Below are positions 27,001-35,729 of a stretch of DNA of 64,000 nt, piece after piece. Source of the stretch: RYN-230 sp963851025 (GTDB lineage Bacteria; Actinomycetota; Actinomycetes; Streptosporangiales; Streptosporangiaceae); NCBI GenBank assembly GCA_963851025.1, contig CAWKOA010000008.1, positions 1 through 64,000 of the forward strand. The letters run 5' to 3'. The first letter of the stretch is position 1, and each line of letters opens with the position of its first letter. Both the position numbers and the translations under genes were made by a program. The notes below the pieces were generated by a model. That model was not told the DNA's origin, ran no database searches, and saw only the letters and a list, made by a program, of their open reading frames with translations.

Positions 27001-29220
27001 ATGCCCCTTGATGAGCGCCCCGAAAGCGTAGCTGAGCAGACCGAAACCCCCGATGCGGCACCCCTGGCCGGGACACCGAACGGCTCCGCATCCGGGAACG
27101 GCACCGCCACCCCGAACGGCACCGGCTTCCCGAACGGCACCACCGCGGCGAACGGCACGGCCGCCGCGGATGGCAGCGCCGCGGAAGCCAGCGCCGCGGA
27201 AGGGACGGAACGCGCTGCGGGCGCGCGCCGGGGCTGGCTGGACAAACGAACCCAGCTGGCCTTCGCCAGCTTCCTCATGCTGTTCGCCGAGCTGGCCCTG
27301 ATCCGGTGGACGGCGGCCAACAACGTCTACGTCACCAACGCGACCAACTTCGTGCTGCTGGCCAGTTTCCTCGGCATCGGCATCGGCTTCCTGAACGCCA
27401 AGACCAGCCGGGACTTCGTGCGCTGGGCGCCGCTGGCGCTGGTCCTGCTGGTGGCCTTCGTGCTGGGCTTCCCGGTCATCCTGGCCACCCTGTCCGGCCC
27501 GCATCCCTATCAGGGCCTGTTCGGCACCCAGGCGCTCCCCCGCCCGGTCAGCCTGGCCGTGATCTTCGTGCTGAGCACGGCGGTGATGGCCGGCTTCGGC
27601 CAGGCCGTGGCCCGGCTGTTCGTGACGTTCGAGCCGCTCAAGGCGTACCGGCTGGACGTGTTCGGCAGCATCGCGGGCACCGCGGCGTTCACCCTGCTGT
27701 CCTTCCTGGAACTGCCCCCGGTGGCCTGGGGCGTGATCGCGGCGGGCGGCCTGGCCTTGCTGCTGGGCCGGTCGGCCCGGTGGTGGCAGTACGCTGCGGC
27801 CGCGGTCGTGGTGATCATGCTGGCCGTCGAGTCGGCGGTGCCGCACCAGCAGTGGTCGCCGTACTACAAGATCTCGGCCCAGCTCAGCGGCAAGGCCCAC
27901 CCCGCCCTGTACGTCTCGGCCAACAACATCCCGTACCAGGCGGCCCGCTCGCTGACCGTGCTGCACCAGCAGAAGAAGTTCTACTTCTACCCGTACCAGC
28001 ACGTGACCCGCTCGGCGCTGAAGAACGTCCTGATCGTCGGGGCCGGCACCGGCAACGACGTCGCGGTCGCCCTGTCCGAGGGGGCGCAGCACGTGGACGC
28101 GGTGGAGATCGACCCGGTCCTGATCAAGCTCGGCCGCAGCCAGCACCCGAACCACCCGTACGACAGCCCCCGGGTGACCACGCACAACACCGACGGCCGG
28201 GCCTACCTGCAGAACACCACGAAGAAGTACAACCTGATCCTGTTCGCCCTGCCCGACTCGCTGACGGCCGTGAACGGGCAGTCCAACCTGCGGCTGGAGA
28301 GCTACCTGCTCACCCTGCAGTCGGTCAAGGCCGCCCGGGCGCACCTGGCCCCCGGCGGCACCATGGCCATGTACAACTACTACTCGAACCACCTGTACAA
28401 CCGGTACGCGACCACGATGCTGGACGCGTTCGGGCAGGCGCCCTGCTCCCAGGTGGGAGCGCCGCTGGGCGGCCGGCGGCTGGCCGTGCTGACCGACAAG
28501 CCGGCCGGGGAGACCGTGCCGAACTGCGCCAACGTGTGGCGCGGTACCCAGATTGCCCCGGCCACCGACGACCACCCGTTCCCGTACCTGCTGAACAACG
28601 CCATCCCCACCTCGTACGTGTGGATGCTGGCGCTGATCCTGCTGGCCTCGGTGCTGTTCGTCCGCATCGCCGGCGGGTCGTTCCGGAGGATGGGCCGCTA
28701 CACCGACCTGGCCTTCATGGGGGCGGCGTTCCTGCTGCTGGAAACGAAGAACATCGTCCAGTTCGCGCTGCTGTTCGGCAGTACCTGGCTGGTCAACGCG
28801 CTGGTGACGGTGGCCATCCTGATCGCGGTGTACCTGGCGGTGGAAACGGCCCGGCACGTGAAACTGCCCCCGCCGGTGGTGCTCTACGCCGCGCTGATCG
28901 CCTCCCTGGTGCTGACCTGGCTGATCCCGCAGGCCGATCTGGTCAGCCTGCCCATCGCCGGCCGGTTCCTGGCCGGCGGGGCGCTGGCCTTCGCCCCGGT
29001 GTTCATCGCGAACCTGATCTTCGCCCAGCGATTCAGCGACGTGGAGACCACGACCACCGCGTTCGCCGCCAACCTGCTCGGCGCCATGGTCGGCGGGGCC
29101 CTGGAGTACCTGGCCCTGATCACCGGCTACCGGTTCCTGCTGATCCTGGTGGGCGTGCTGTACGCGCTGGCCTTCGTGTTCCGGACGTTCCTCACCCGGT
29201 CGGCAGTCCGGCCGGCCTAA
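27001..29220 (+). CDS. Membrane-embedded spermidine synthase-like protein
   Basis: The 739-residue protein has a flexible N-terminal tail with repeated NG(T/S) units (about 27-60), six or so membrane helices (about 85-290), then a methyltransferase/spermidine-synthase fold. That fold includes NVLIVGAGTGNDVAVALSEG (SAM-type glycine loop), VDAVEIDPVLIKLGR and NTDGRAYLQNT. Seven more helices follow (about 540-735). The LETKNIVQFALLFGSTW segment is typical of the family. The reaction is unknown, since the aspartates that bind putrescine are not clearly conserved. The protein acts in the membrane. The ATG at 27001 lacks a strong ribosome site. Confidence 0.85.
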   Translation: MPLDERPESVAEQTETPDAAPLAGTPNGSASGNGTATPNGTGFPNGTTAANGTAAADGSAAEASAAEGTERAAGARRGWLDKRTQLAFASFLMLFAELALIRWTAANNVYVTNATNFVLLASFLGIGIGFLNAKTSRDFVRWAPLALVLLVAFVLGFPVILATLSGPHPYQGLFGTQALPRPVSLAVIFVLSTAVMAGFGQAVARLFVTFEPLKAYRLDVFGSIAGTAAFTLLSFLELPPVAWGVIAAGGLALLLGRSARWWQYAAAAVVVIMLAVESAVPHQQWSPYYKISAQLSGKAHPALYVSANNIPYQAARSLTVLHQQKKFYFYPYQHVTRSALKNVLIVGAGTGNDVAVALSEGAQHVDAVEIDPVLIKLGRSQHPNHPYDSPRVTTHNTDGRAYLQNTTKKYNLILFALPDSLTAVNGQSNLRLESYLLTLQSVKAARAHLAPGGTMAMYNYYSNHLYNRYATTMLDAFGQAPCSQVGAPLGGRRLAVLTDKPAGETVPNCANVWRGTQIAPATDDHPFPYLLNNAIPTSYVWMLALILLASVLFVRIAGGSFRRMGRYTDLAFMGAAFLLLETKNIVQFALLFGSTWLVNALVTVAILIAVYLAVETARHVKLPPPVVLYAALIASLVLTWLIPQADLVSLPIAGRFLAGGALAFAPVFIANLIFAQRFSDVETTTTAFAANLLGAMVGGALEYLALITGYRFLLILVGVLYALAFVFRTFLTRSAVRPA

Positions 29221-29283
29221 CTCGCCGGGGAGGGGAGGCGCGCCGGAGGCGTGTCCTCGCCGAGCCGGCGATTGCCGGGGGCC

Positions 29284-29341
29284 GGGGGCTCCGGGGGTAG
29301 TCCCCCGGGAAAGCAGAGCGGGGGGTCGCCCCCCCCGGGCT
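29284..29341. repeat. G5/C5 stem-loop repeat, copy 2, with adjacent hairpin
   Basis: CCGGGGG-TAGT-CCCCCGG forms a hairpin at 29291-29308, part of a sequence closely similar to 16310-16338. A second hairpin (GGGGGG/CCCCCC) follows at about 29320-29338. It may act as terminator of the spermidine-synthase-like gene. Confidence 0.5.
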
Positions 29342-29380
29342 AGCACAGCGCGGAATGAGGCTGGCCCGGGCGGCTGTTGG

Positions 29381-29408
29381 CCCAGGAGACGGCGCGCCGT
29401 CTCCTGGG
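29381..29408. promoter_or_regulatory. 28-bp perfect palindrome before ohr-like gene
   Basis: CCCAGGAGACGGCG at 29381-29394 is followed at once by its exact reverse complement. It ends 27 bases before the GTG at 29436. It could be a dimer operator, for example for an OhrR-type repressor, or a cruciform/terminator. No regulator gene is adjacent. Confidence 0.5.
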
Positions 29409-29435
29409 TGGCGCGCCCGGACACCGGGAGGAACC

Positions 29436-29879
29436 GTGTCAGCTCCAGCTGGGCCGACTGCCCTCGTCAAGCCGCTCTACACCGCCAGGGCCACCGCGAC
29501 CGGGGGCCGGTCCGGTCACGCCGTCACCGACGACGGCCTGCTCGACGTGCACCTGAAGCCGCCGGAGCAGATGGGCGGCCCCGGCGGGGCCACGAACCCG
29601 GAGCAGCTGTTCGCGGCCGGGTACGCGGCCTGCTTCCAGAGCGCGCTCGGCGTGGCCGGCCGCCGCGAGGGCGTGGGCACCGAGGATTCCCTGGTCGAGG
29701 CGGACGTCAGCATCGGCACGATCGGCGGCGGCGGGTACGGCCTGGCGGTCGTCCTGAAGGTGTCCATTCCCGGGGTGGACGCGGACACCACGCTCCGGCT
29801 GGCGCAGGCCGCGCACAAGGTCTGCCCGTACTCCAACGCCACCCGGGGCAACATCGAGGTCACGGTCGAGGCCAGCTGA
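29436..29879 (+). CDS. Organic hydroperoxide resistance protein (Ohr/OsmC family)
   Basis: The 147-residue enzyme reduces organic peroxides with lipoyl-type dithiols. Both catalytic cysteines are present: AAGYAACFQSALG and HKVCPYSNATRGN. The N-terminal KPLYTARATATGGRSGHA is the standard Ohr opening. GTG at 29436 follows GGGAGGAACC. Lipoyl systems (aceE, lpd, sucB) also occur in this window, although not next to it. Confidence 0.93.
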   Translation: MSAPAGPTALVKPLYTARATATGGRSGHAVTDDGLLDVHLKPPEQMGGPGGATNPEQLFAAGYAACFQSALGVAGRREGVGTEDSLVEADVSIGTIGGGGYGLAVVLKVSIPGVDADTTLRLAQAAHKVCPYSNATRGNIEVTVEAS

Positions 29880-29897
29880 CCGTCGCGCGGCGCGGAG

Positions 29898-30866
29898 TCA
29901 GGCGGCCGGGACGGCGGCGGGAACCCGGGCGTAGGCGTCCAGCACCAGGTCCCAGAAGGCCGGCACGTCCAGGGTCATCGCGACCAGGGCGTTATGCGCC
30001 GCGGGGTCGGCGCTGAAGTCGGTCACGGTCATCCCGCTGGTCCACCGGCCCGCGGTCTCCACGTCCACCCGGGCCGGTTCGCACCCGAACAGGCCGGGCT
30101 CGGCGATCAGGGCCAGGGCGCACACGTCGTGCACCGGCGGGCCGCCGGCGGCCTGGGCGTGCTCCCCGCGGTAGCCGAGCAGGCCGGGCAGCAGCAGGTC
30201 AGTGCCGAGCCGGCCCAGCTGGCGCATCCGGTCCTGCACGTCCGTGCCGGCCCGGGCCTGCAGGGTCACATCCAGGCCGGCCATGATGACCCGCCACCCG
30301 GCCCCGAACACGATCGCGGCGGCCTCGGGGTCCGCGGCGATATTGAACTCGGCGGCCGGGGTGACGTTGCCCCGCCCGGCCGAGCCGCCCATGATGACGA
30401 AGTCGCGGACCCAGCCGGCCAGCCGCGGCTCGCGCCGGACCGCGAGCGCGATGTTGGTCAGCGGGCCGGTCGCGACCAGGGTGATCTCCCCGGGCGCCGC
30501 GCCGATCGTGTCGATCAGGTAGTCCACCGCGTGGCCGCCGGCCGGGCCGGCCTGGGCCGCGGGCAGCCGCGCCGCACCCAGCCCGCCCTCGCCGTGCACA
30601 TCCCGGGCGTCCAGGGTGGGCCGCAGCAGCGGGCGGGCGCTCCCCGGCACCACGGGCACGTCCGGGCGGCCGGCCAGTTCCAGCACGCTGAGCGCGTTGC
30701 CGGTCACCAGGTCGAGGTTCACGTTCCCGCTGACTGTGGTCAGGCCGACCAGGTCCAGGCCGGGGTGGCCGCAGCCGAAGACGATCGCGAGTGCGTCGTC
30801 GATGCCCGGATCGCAGTCCAGGAGGATCCGGGCCGGCGTTCCCCGCCCCGCCGCCCCGGCCGTCAC
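29898..30866 (-). CDS. Inosine/uridine-preferring nucleoside hydrolase family protein
   Basis: From the GTG at 30866 the protein has 322 residues and hydrolyses N-glycosidic bonds of nucleosides. The calcium/ribose site LLDCDPGIDDALAI opens the protein; VSGNVNLD, TLVATGPLTNIALAVRREP and FVIMGGSAGRGNVTPAAEFN follow. The C-terminal His is in PVHDVCALA. The GTG overlaps the TGA of the upstream 64-residue gene (GTGA), which supports this start over longer ones and indicates translational coupling. Base preference cannot be told from the sequence. Confidence 0.9.
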   Translation of the reverse strand: MTAGAAGRGTPARILLDCDPGIDDALAIVFGCGHPGLDLVGLTTVSGNVNLDLVTGNALSVLELAGRPDVPVVPGSARPLLRPTLDARDVHGEGGLGAARLPAAQAGPAGGHAVDYLIDTIGAAPGEITLVATGPLTNIALAVRREPRLAGWVRDFVIMGGSAGRGNVTPAAEFNIAADPEAAAIVFGAGWRVIMAGLDVTLQARAGTDVQDRMRQLGRLGTDLLLPGLLGYRGEHAQAAGGPPVHDVCALALIAEPGLFGCEPARVDVETAGRWTSGMTVTDFSADPAAHNALVAMTLDVPAFWDLVLDAYARVPAAVPAA

Positions 30867-31057
30867 GCGGCCAGGCCAGAGTCCTGGACGAGCACCCTGA
30901 TCTGGCGGTTGATCTCCTCGATCTGGTCGGCGGTCGCCTCCGGCCGCAGGCAGGTGATCAGTGGCCAGCCGCTCCGCACGGCCCGCTGCAGGAGCTGCTG
31001 CATGGCCATCGTCAGCCCGGGGGTCCACTCGTCAGGCACGGTGACCTCGATGTTCAT
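30863..31057 (-). CDS. Small protein coupled to the nucleoside hydrolase (64 aa)
   Basis: The product begins MNIEVTVPDEWTPGLTMAMQ and continues with LLQRAVRSGWPLITCLRPEA and QIEEINRQIRVLVQDSG, probably one beta strand and two helices. The ATG at 31057 is preceded by GGAGGACG. Its stop overlaps the start of the hydrolase gene. No family was recognised. The coupling suggests a partner or regulator of the hydrolase. Confidence 0.7.
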   Translation of the reverse strand: MNIEVTVPDEWTPGLTMAMQQLLQRAVRSGWPLITCLRPEATADQIEEINRQIRVLVQDSGLAA

Positions 31058-31186
31058 CCGTCCTCCACGGGACGATGCCCCGGCCCCTCACGGCTGCACG
31101 CCGTGATATGCGGGCCGGCTAATTCCCGTCTCAATCGTAGGCGCGGCCGTGCGTCCGGGCCAGACTCCCGGCCGGGCCAGCCCGGG

Positions 31187-31705
31187 TCAGCCGGTGGCGT
31201 GCAGCCAGCGCACGGGCGCACCCTCGGCCGCGCACCGGAACGGCTCGAGCTCCGCGTCCCAGGCCCGCCCCAGCAGCCGGTCGAGCTCGGCCTCGAGCGT
31301 GGTCGTGACGGCCACCTGGAGGCCGGACTGGGAGGCGGCGGCCACGGTCATCGCGGCGAGCAGCCGGTTCTCGGGGATCATGATGTCCCCGTTGGCCCCG
31401 GTCACGGCCGAGAAGGTGCCGAGCGCGGGGGTGTAGCTGTACCGGACCGCGTCGCAGCCCGGGCTGGCCTCCTCGGTCACCTCAAAGCGCAGCCGGTTCC
31501 AGCCGGCCAGCGCCGAGGTGACCGACCCGGCCGTGCCGGGCCCCGCCTGCCAGTTGAGCTCGCCGCGCACCGCCCCGGGGGCGGCCGGCTGACCGACCCA
31601 GGCCAGATCGACGGGCACACCAAGAACCCCGGCGACCGCCCATTCGATATGCGGGCACAGCGCCGGGGGCGCGGAATGGACCTGCAGCACGCCATGAACT
31701 GACAC
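31187..31705 (-). CDS. DUF3145 family protein
   Basis: The 172-residue protein starts at GTG 31705 after GGGAGG. Recognisable parts are SVHGVLQVHSAPPALCPHIE, WAVAGVLGVPVDLAW, LNWQAGPGTAGSVTSALAGW and LDRLLGRAWDAELEPFRCAA. This matches the actinobacterial DUF3145 family, which in Streptomyces is encoded near the fatty acid synthase genes, as here (5 kb away). The function is unknown. Confidence 0.85.
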   Translation of the reverse strand: MSVHGVLQVHSAPPALCPHIEWAVAGVLGVPVDLAWVGQPAAPGAVRGELNWQAGPGTAGSVTSALAGWNRLRFEVTEEASPGCDAVRYSYTPALGTFSAVTGANGDIMIPENRLLAAMTVAAASQSGLQVAVTTTLEAELDRLLGRAWDAELEPFRCAAEGAPVRWLHATG

Positions 31706-32000
31706 CAGACCTCCCTGCGAGCGACCGAGGTGCGTCTTCCCCAACGACCTCAGGCCCCGCCGCGAGCGGCGATCCGATATCAGCGAACAGCTTATGCGTA
31801 CCCGGCCGGTCAGCAAGCCCGTTCGGGCGGGCTGGCCTGGCCGGAGCGCGATCCGCGTTCCCGGGCAAAATTGTGCCCCACCTCGCACGAAAACACCAGG
31901 GCAGGGGCGCTTTTGGCTCATATTGCCGGCCGGACCGCTGCCCCTAAACCGCCCAGATAGGCCCTAACGGCGTACCACGCCGGCATGATTGAGTGGGCTG

Positions 32001-32972
32001 GTGAGCGAGCGGGACATCGCCGGGCTGTTATTTACCGCCGAGATGTATGGCGTGCAATTGGATCAGTTAGCCGTCTGGCTGGCGGTCACCGACGTGCGGG
32101 CGCGGGGCCTCGCGGCGCGCTGGCGGGGCCAGGGCTACGCCGACTCGGCCCGGCTCGGGCCGGGCCGCCCGTGGGTCTGGCTGACCCGGGCCGGCCTCCT
32201 GGCCTGCGGGCTGCCGTACCGGCCGGTCCCGCCCGCGCTGGCCCGGCTGGCGCACCTGCGCGCCGTGACCGCCGTCCGGATCGCGCTGGAGTCCGCGCCG
32301 GGATACACGGCCGCGGGAGCCTACTGGCGCAGCGAGCGCCGGCTGCGGGCCCGGATGGGCAGCCGGGTGCCGCTCCGCGAGCACCTGCCCGACGGGGAGG
32401 TGCACTGGCCGGACCCGGGCGGGGTACCCGCGGGTGACCCAGCCCCGCCCAGGACAGGGGTCAGCGGGACAGGGCTGAACGGGACGGGGGTCAGCGGGAC
32501 AGCGGCACCAGCGTGGGCCGGCGAATGCTGGGCCATCGAGGCCGAGCTGACCCGCAAGACCGTGCGCCGCACGGCGGCGATCATGACCGAGATCCTGACC
32601 CGGACCGGTGACTACGGCTGCCCCGCCGCCGAGGTGCGGGTCCCCGGGGTTGCGCCGCGGCACGCGCGGGTGCTGTACCTGTGCTCGGCCGCGGCCCGCC
32701 CGACCGTCCTGCGGGCCCGCGACGCCCTGCCAGGCGCCCTGGCGGCCCGGGTCGAGGTCCGCGGCCTGCCGGCGGGGGCCGCCCTGGCCGCGGGCACTGC
32801 CCCGGCCGCCGGCCCCGCGGTGGCCGTGCGGCCCGCCCCGCCCGCTCCGGCCCCGCCTGCTCCCGCTCCGCCTGGCGCGGCCCGGCCCGCTTCCACCCGG
32901 CCCGCTCTCAGCCCCCCTGCTCCCGCCTGGCCGGCGGCCGCCGCGCCCCGGGACAGCGAGGCGGCCCCATGA
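32001..32972 (+). CDS. Winged-helix protein, Replic_Relax-like, with Pro/Ala-rich tail
   Basis: About 323 residues from the GTG at 32001 (TTG 31989 possible). Residues 1-110 resemble the replication-relaxation fold: SERDIAGLLFTAEMYGVQLD, a helix-turn-helix, the wing GRPWVWLTRAGLLACG, then HLRAVTAVRIALE. The middle WAIEAELTRKTVRRTAAIM followed by strands (HARVLYLCSAAARPTVLRAR) also fits that family. The tail after about 245 is Ala/Pro-rich. Such proteins occur with conjugative elements. Its stop overlaps the ATPase start by ATGA. No relaxase is nearby, so the role is open. Confidence 0.65.
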   Translation: MSERDIAGLLFTAEMYGVQLDQLAVWLAVTDVRARGLAARWRGQGYADSARLGPGRPWVWLTRAGLLACGLPYRPVPPALARLAHLRAVTAVRIALESAPGYTAAGAYWRSERRLRARMGSRVPLREHLPDGEVHWPDPGGVPAGDPAPPRTGVSGTGLNGTGVSGTAAPAWAGECWAIEAELTRKTVRRTAAIMTEILTRTGDYGCPAAEVRVPGVAPRHARVLYLCSAAARPTVLRARDALPGALAARVEVRGLPAGAALAAGTAPAAGPAVAVRPAPPAPAPPAPAPPGAARPASTRPALSPPAPAWPAAAAPRDSEAAP

Positions 32973-34966
32973 TCCGCCGCTACCTGGGGTTCCTCCTGAT
33001 CCGCGCCCTGGCCAGGCTGATCTGGCGGGCGCTGCGGGTGGTGGTCCTCGTTGCGGCCCTGGTTGTAGCCGCACCGGCCGTGCTGGTCGCGGCCTATGCG
33101 ACGGCGCTGGCCTGGTTCCTGGGGTGGCCGCCACGCCAGCTGTACCGCGCGGCGGCCTGGTGCCTGCCGATGCTCGCGGCGTGGCTGGCGGCGATGGCCG
33201 CCGCCGGCCAGCCCGGGCCGCGGCTGGCCGCCGCACCGTACCTGGCCTGGCTGGCCATGTGGCACGAGGCCGCGGCCGGGAGCTACCTGAAGGCCGCGGT
33301 GACCGCGGCCCCGCTGGCCATCCCGCTGGGGCTGGCCGCCGGCGGCCTGGCCTGGTCGTGGCGGATCTACGCGATGGAGACGGGCAGCGGCGGGCTCGCG
33401 CCCAGCGCCCCGGCCGCGTTCGACCAGCGGCAGTGGCGGCACCAGGTGCGCACCGCCCGGGCCCGGATCGCCGCGCCAGGGTCCGTGCCGCTGCTGTTAC
33501 GCGACGGGAGCGTGGTGGCCGGGGCCACGATCCGGACGGTGCGGCAGCCGGCCCGCCCGCTGGCGGTCATCCCCTACCCCCGGCTCCGCTCGCACCAGGT
33601 GGTGCTGGGCACCACGGGGACCGGGAAGACCACGCTGCTGCTGCGGCTGTGGGCCGGGTTCATGACCCGCGGGATGGAGCTGCACGCGGCGGGCCGTGGG
33701 CCGCGCCCGCTGCTCGTCGTGCTGGACTGCAAGGGCGGGGCCGACTCGCGCCGGATCGCCGACCGGGCCCGCCGGGTGCTCCGCGCCGCGGGCGCCGCGT
33801 CCACCGCGGTCTGGCCCGACGAGGCCAGCCTGTCGCTGTGGGCGCTGCCGTCCTCGCAGCTGGTCAGCACGCTGGCGGACATGGTCGAGTCAGGCACCGG
33901 CGGGGCCGCGTACTACGCCGACGTGCTGGAGGAGATCGTCCGGCTGGCGGTGGAGGCCCCCTGCGGCCCGCCGGCCGGCGCGGCCGACTTCCTCAGCCGG
34001 CTGGACACGAACTGGCTGGCCCTGGCGTATGCGGGCGAGCCGGACGGCAGCTCCGCCGGGCTGCTGCGGTCCTCGGCGGGGCACGTCAGCGACGTGGCGT
34101 TGCGGTACCGGGCGCTGCTGCGCCGGCTGGGCGCCGGGCTGGACGGGCCGGGCGGGTTCGGTGATGCGGACGCCTGGTACTGCATCCTGGAGGGGACGGC
34201 CGAGATCGCGGTGGCCGAGGCGCAGGCCCGCGCGCTCGTCAACCTGCTCGCCTGGTTCGCCGCCGGCGGGCCGGGGGGCCGCCGGGACATCCTGCTCGCG
34301 GTGGATGAGTTCAGCGCCGTGTCCCGCCGGCTGCCCATCTGGCAGCTGTACGAGCGGGCCCGATCGCTCGGCCTGGCTGTCCAGGTGTCGGCGCAGTCCT
34401 GGCCGGGGCTGGCCGCCGATGAGGACGAGCGGTACCGGGTGGCCACCACCGCCGACGGCGGCATCTGGCTGCTCCGCACACCGCACCCGGAGCCGGTCGC
34501 GGCCCTGGCCGGCGTGCGGCGGGTAGTGGACACCGCCCGGCGGCTGCTGGGCGTGCCGTTCTGGGCGCACGAGGGGCTGTCCCGGTCCGAGGGCACGCCG
34601 GTCGTCGATCCCGAGATCATCCGGGGGCTGGACGTCGGCCAGGCCGCGTACATCTACCGCGGCGGGGTGACCTACGTGCAGGTGAAGCGGCTGGTGGCCG
34701 GCCCGGCCGAGCTGGCCGGCCCGGTCCGCGGCGGCGCGCCCGGCACCCGCACCGCGGCCGGGGCCGCGAGCCCCGCGGATGCCGTCCGGCCAGATGCGCA
34801 CGGCCTGGGTGCCGGCGGTGCAGATGCCGGCGGGCGCGATGCGGCCCCGGCGGGCTGGGCGGCGGCGGATGGCGCCGTCTCCGGGACGCCGGCGGGAGGT
34901 CCCGGCCCCGCCGGGCCTGCCGACGTCAGCGCGCTGCTGGACGAAGCGTTCGGCGAGGAGCCGTGA
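32969..34966 (+). CDS. Membrane-anchored VirD4/TraD-like coupling ATPase
   Basis: The 665-residue protein has about three N-terminal membrane helices (22-52, 60-80, 108-131), then a RecA-like ATPase domain. Walker A is GTTGTGKT (214-221), followed by VVLDCKGGADSRRIADRA. Walker B is ILLAVDEFSAV (441-451), and the sensor segment is VQVSAQSWPGL. Known relatives drive DNA or protein through type IV secretion channels as hexamers at the inner membrane. An all-alpha region lies between the Walker motifs. The C-terminal 90 residues are Gly/Ala-rich and end in an acidic patch (ALLDEAFGEEP). The start ATG overlaps the upstream stop, and its own stop overlaps the J-domain gene start. Confidence 0.8.
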   Translation: MIRRYLGFLLIRALARLIWRALRVVVLVAALVVAAPAVLVAAYATALAWFLGWPPRQLYRAAAWCLPMLAAWLAAMAAAGQPGPRLAAAPYLAWLAMWHEAAAGSYLKAAVTAAPLAIPLGLAAGGLAWSWRIYAMETGSGGLAPSAPAAFDQRQWRHQVRTARARIAAPGSVPLLLRDGSVVAGATIRTVRQPARPLAVIPYPRLRSHQVVLGTTGTGKTTLLLRLWAGFMTRGMELHAAGRGPRPLLVVLDCKGGADSRRIADRARRVLRAAGAASTAVWPDEASLSLWALPSSQLVSTLADMVESGTGGAAYYADVLEEIVRLAVEAPCGPPAGAADFLSRLDTNWLALAYAGEPDGSSAGLLRSSAGHVSDVALRYRALLRRLGAGLDGPGGFGDADAWYCILEGTAEIAVAEAQARALVNLLAWFAAGGPGGRRDILLAVDEFSAVSRRLPIWQLYERARSLGLAVQVSAQSWPGLAADEDERYRVATTADGGIWLLRTPHPEPVAALAGVRRVVDTARRLLGVPFWAHEGLSRSEGTPVVDPEIIRGLDVGQAAYIYRGGVTYVQVKRLVAGPAELAGPVRGGAPGTRTAAGAASPADAVRPDAHGLGAGGADAGGRDAAPAGWAAADGAVSGTPAGGPGPAGPADVSALLDEAFGEEP

Positions 34967-35521
34967 CGGGACCGCCCGGCGGCGCCGGCCCGTTCGCGGC
35001 GCTCGGCCTGCCTGCCCGTGCGGGCCTGACCGACGACGAGGTCCGCTCGGCGTGGCGCCGGGTCGCCGCCGCGACCCACCCGGACCGGGCCGATGGCGGC
35101 GACCCCGGCCGGTTCGCGGTGGCCGCGGCGGCGTACACGGTACTGCGGACCAGGTCCGGGCGGGGTGAGGCACTGGCCGACCTGAGGTCCCCCTCCCCCG
35201 CTCCCGGCCGCCCCGGCGCCGGCCTGGCCCATCCCCGGCCGGCCGCGCCCCGGTCAGCCGCACCCCAGCCGGCCCGGCGTCCCGGCCACCCCGCCAGCCC
35301 GGCCCGGCCCGGGCGTCACGGGCCTGAGAGGGGCCCGGTTACTGTCCCGGATCCGCCGGGGCCGCCCGGCCCGCCTGGCCCTCCGGGTCCTGATCACCGT
35401 CGCCGTGAGCGCCGTCGCGGTGGTCGTGGCCGGCTCGCAGCCCGCCACCCCCGCGCTGATCACCGGCGCCCTCACCTGGCTCCTCCTCACCGCCCGCCAC
35501 GACCTCCCTCCGCCCCCCTAA
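34963..35521 (+). CDS. J-domain protein with C-terminal membrane helix (frameshifted)
   Basis: The GTG at 34963 overlaps the ATPase stop. Residues about 10-65 are a short DnaJ-like domain (FAALGLPARAGLTDDEVRSA, then RVAAATHPDRADGGD, including the HPD tripeptide). After a Pro/Ala-rich linker the frame must change between about 35180 and 35320. In the new frame a membrane segment appears (ALRVLITVAVSAVAVVVAG) and the protein ends at TAA 35519-35521. Without the change the frame runs on as Pro/Arg-rich nonsense. J-domains recruit Hsp70. Here it may help assemble the coupling ATPase complex. Confidence 0.6.
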
Positions 35522-35570
35522 ACCCCACCAGCCCTACCAGCCCCACCAGCCCCTCAAGTCACTGGGTGCT

Positions 35571-35626
35571 GTTCGTGATCATGGGATTGGTGTGGCCAGA
35601 ACGACACCAATCCCATGATCACGAAC
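35571..35626. repeat. Perfect 23-bp inverted repeat, loop 10
   Basis: Arms 35571-35593 and 35604-35626 are exact complements (start GTTCGTGATCATGG) with the loop GGCCAGAACG. It is markedly AT-richer than its surroundings. It lies 50 bases after the J-domain gene, so it could be a terminator, but the length and composition also fit a dispersed MITE or REP-like element. Upstream are short CCCACCAGC tandem repeats (35524-35553). Confidence 0.75.
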
Positions 35627-35729
35627 GCGCGGCGGGACGGGCGGGGCACGTGTGCACGGCGGGGACCCCGGGAGGCAAAATTCCCGGACCGGGTTACCGG
35701 TAAGGAATTTCTTACCTATCATGGGCGGC

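Noticed and set aside
26152..29424. 1,090-residue minus-strand open frame
   Set aside because: Antisense of the amidotransferase and spermidine-synthase-like genes; GC bias at third positions produces long empty frames.
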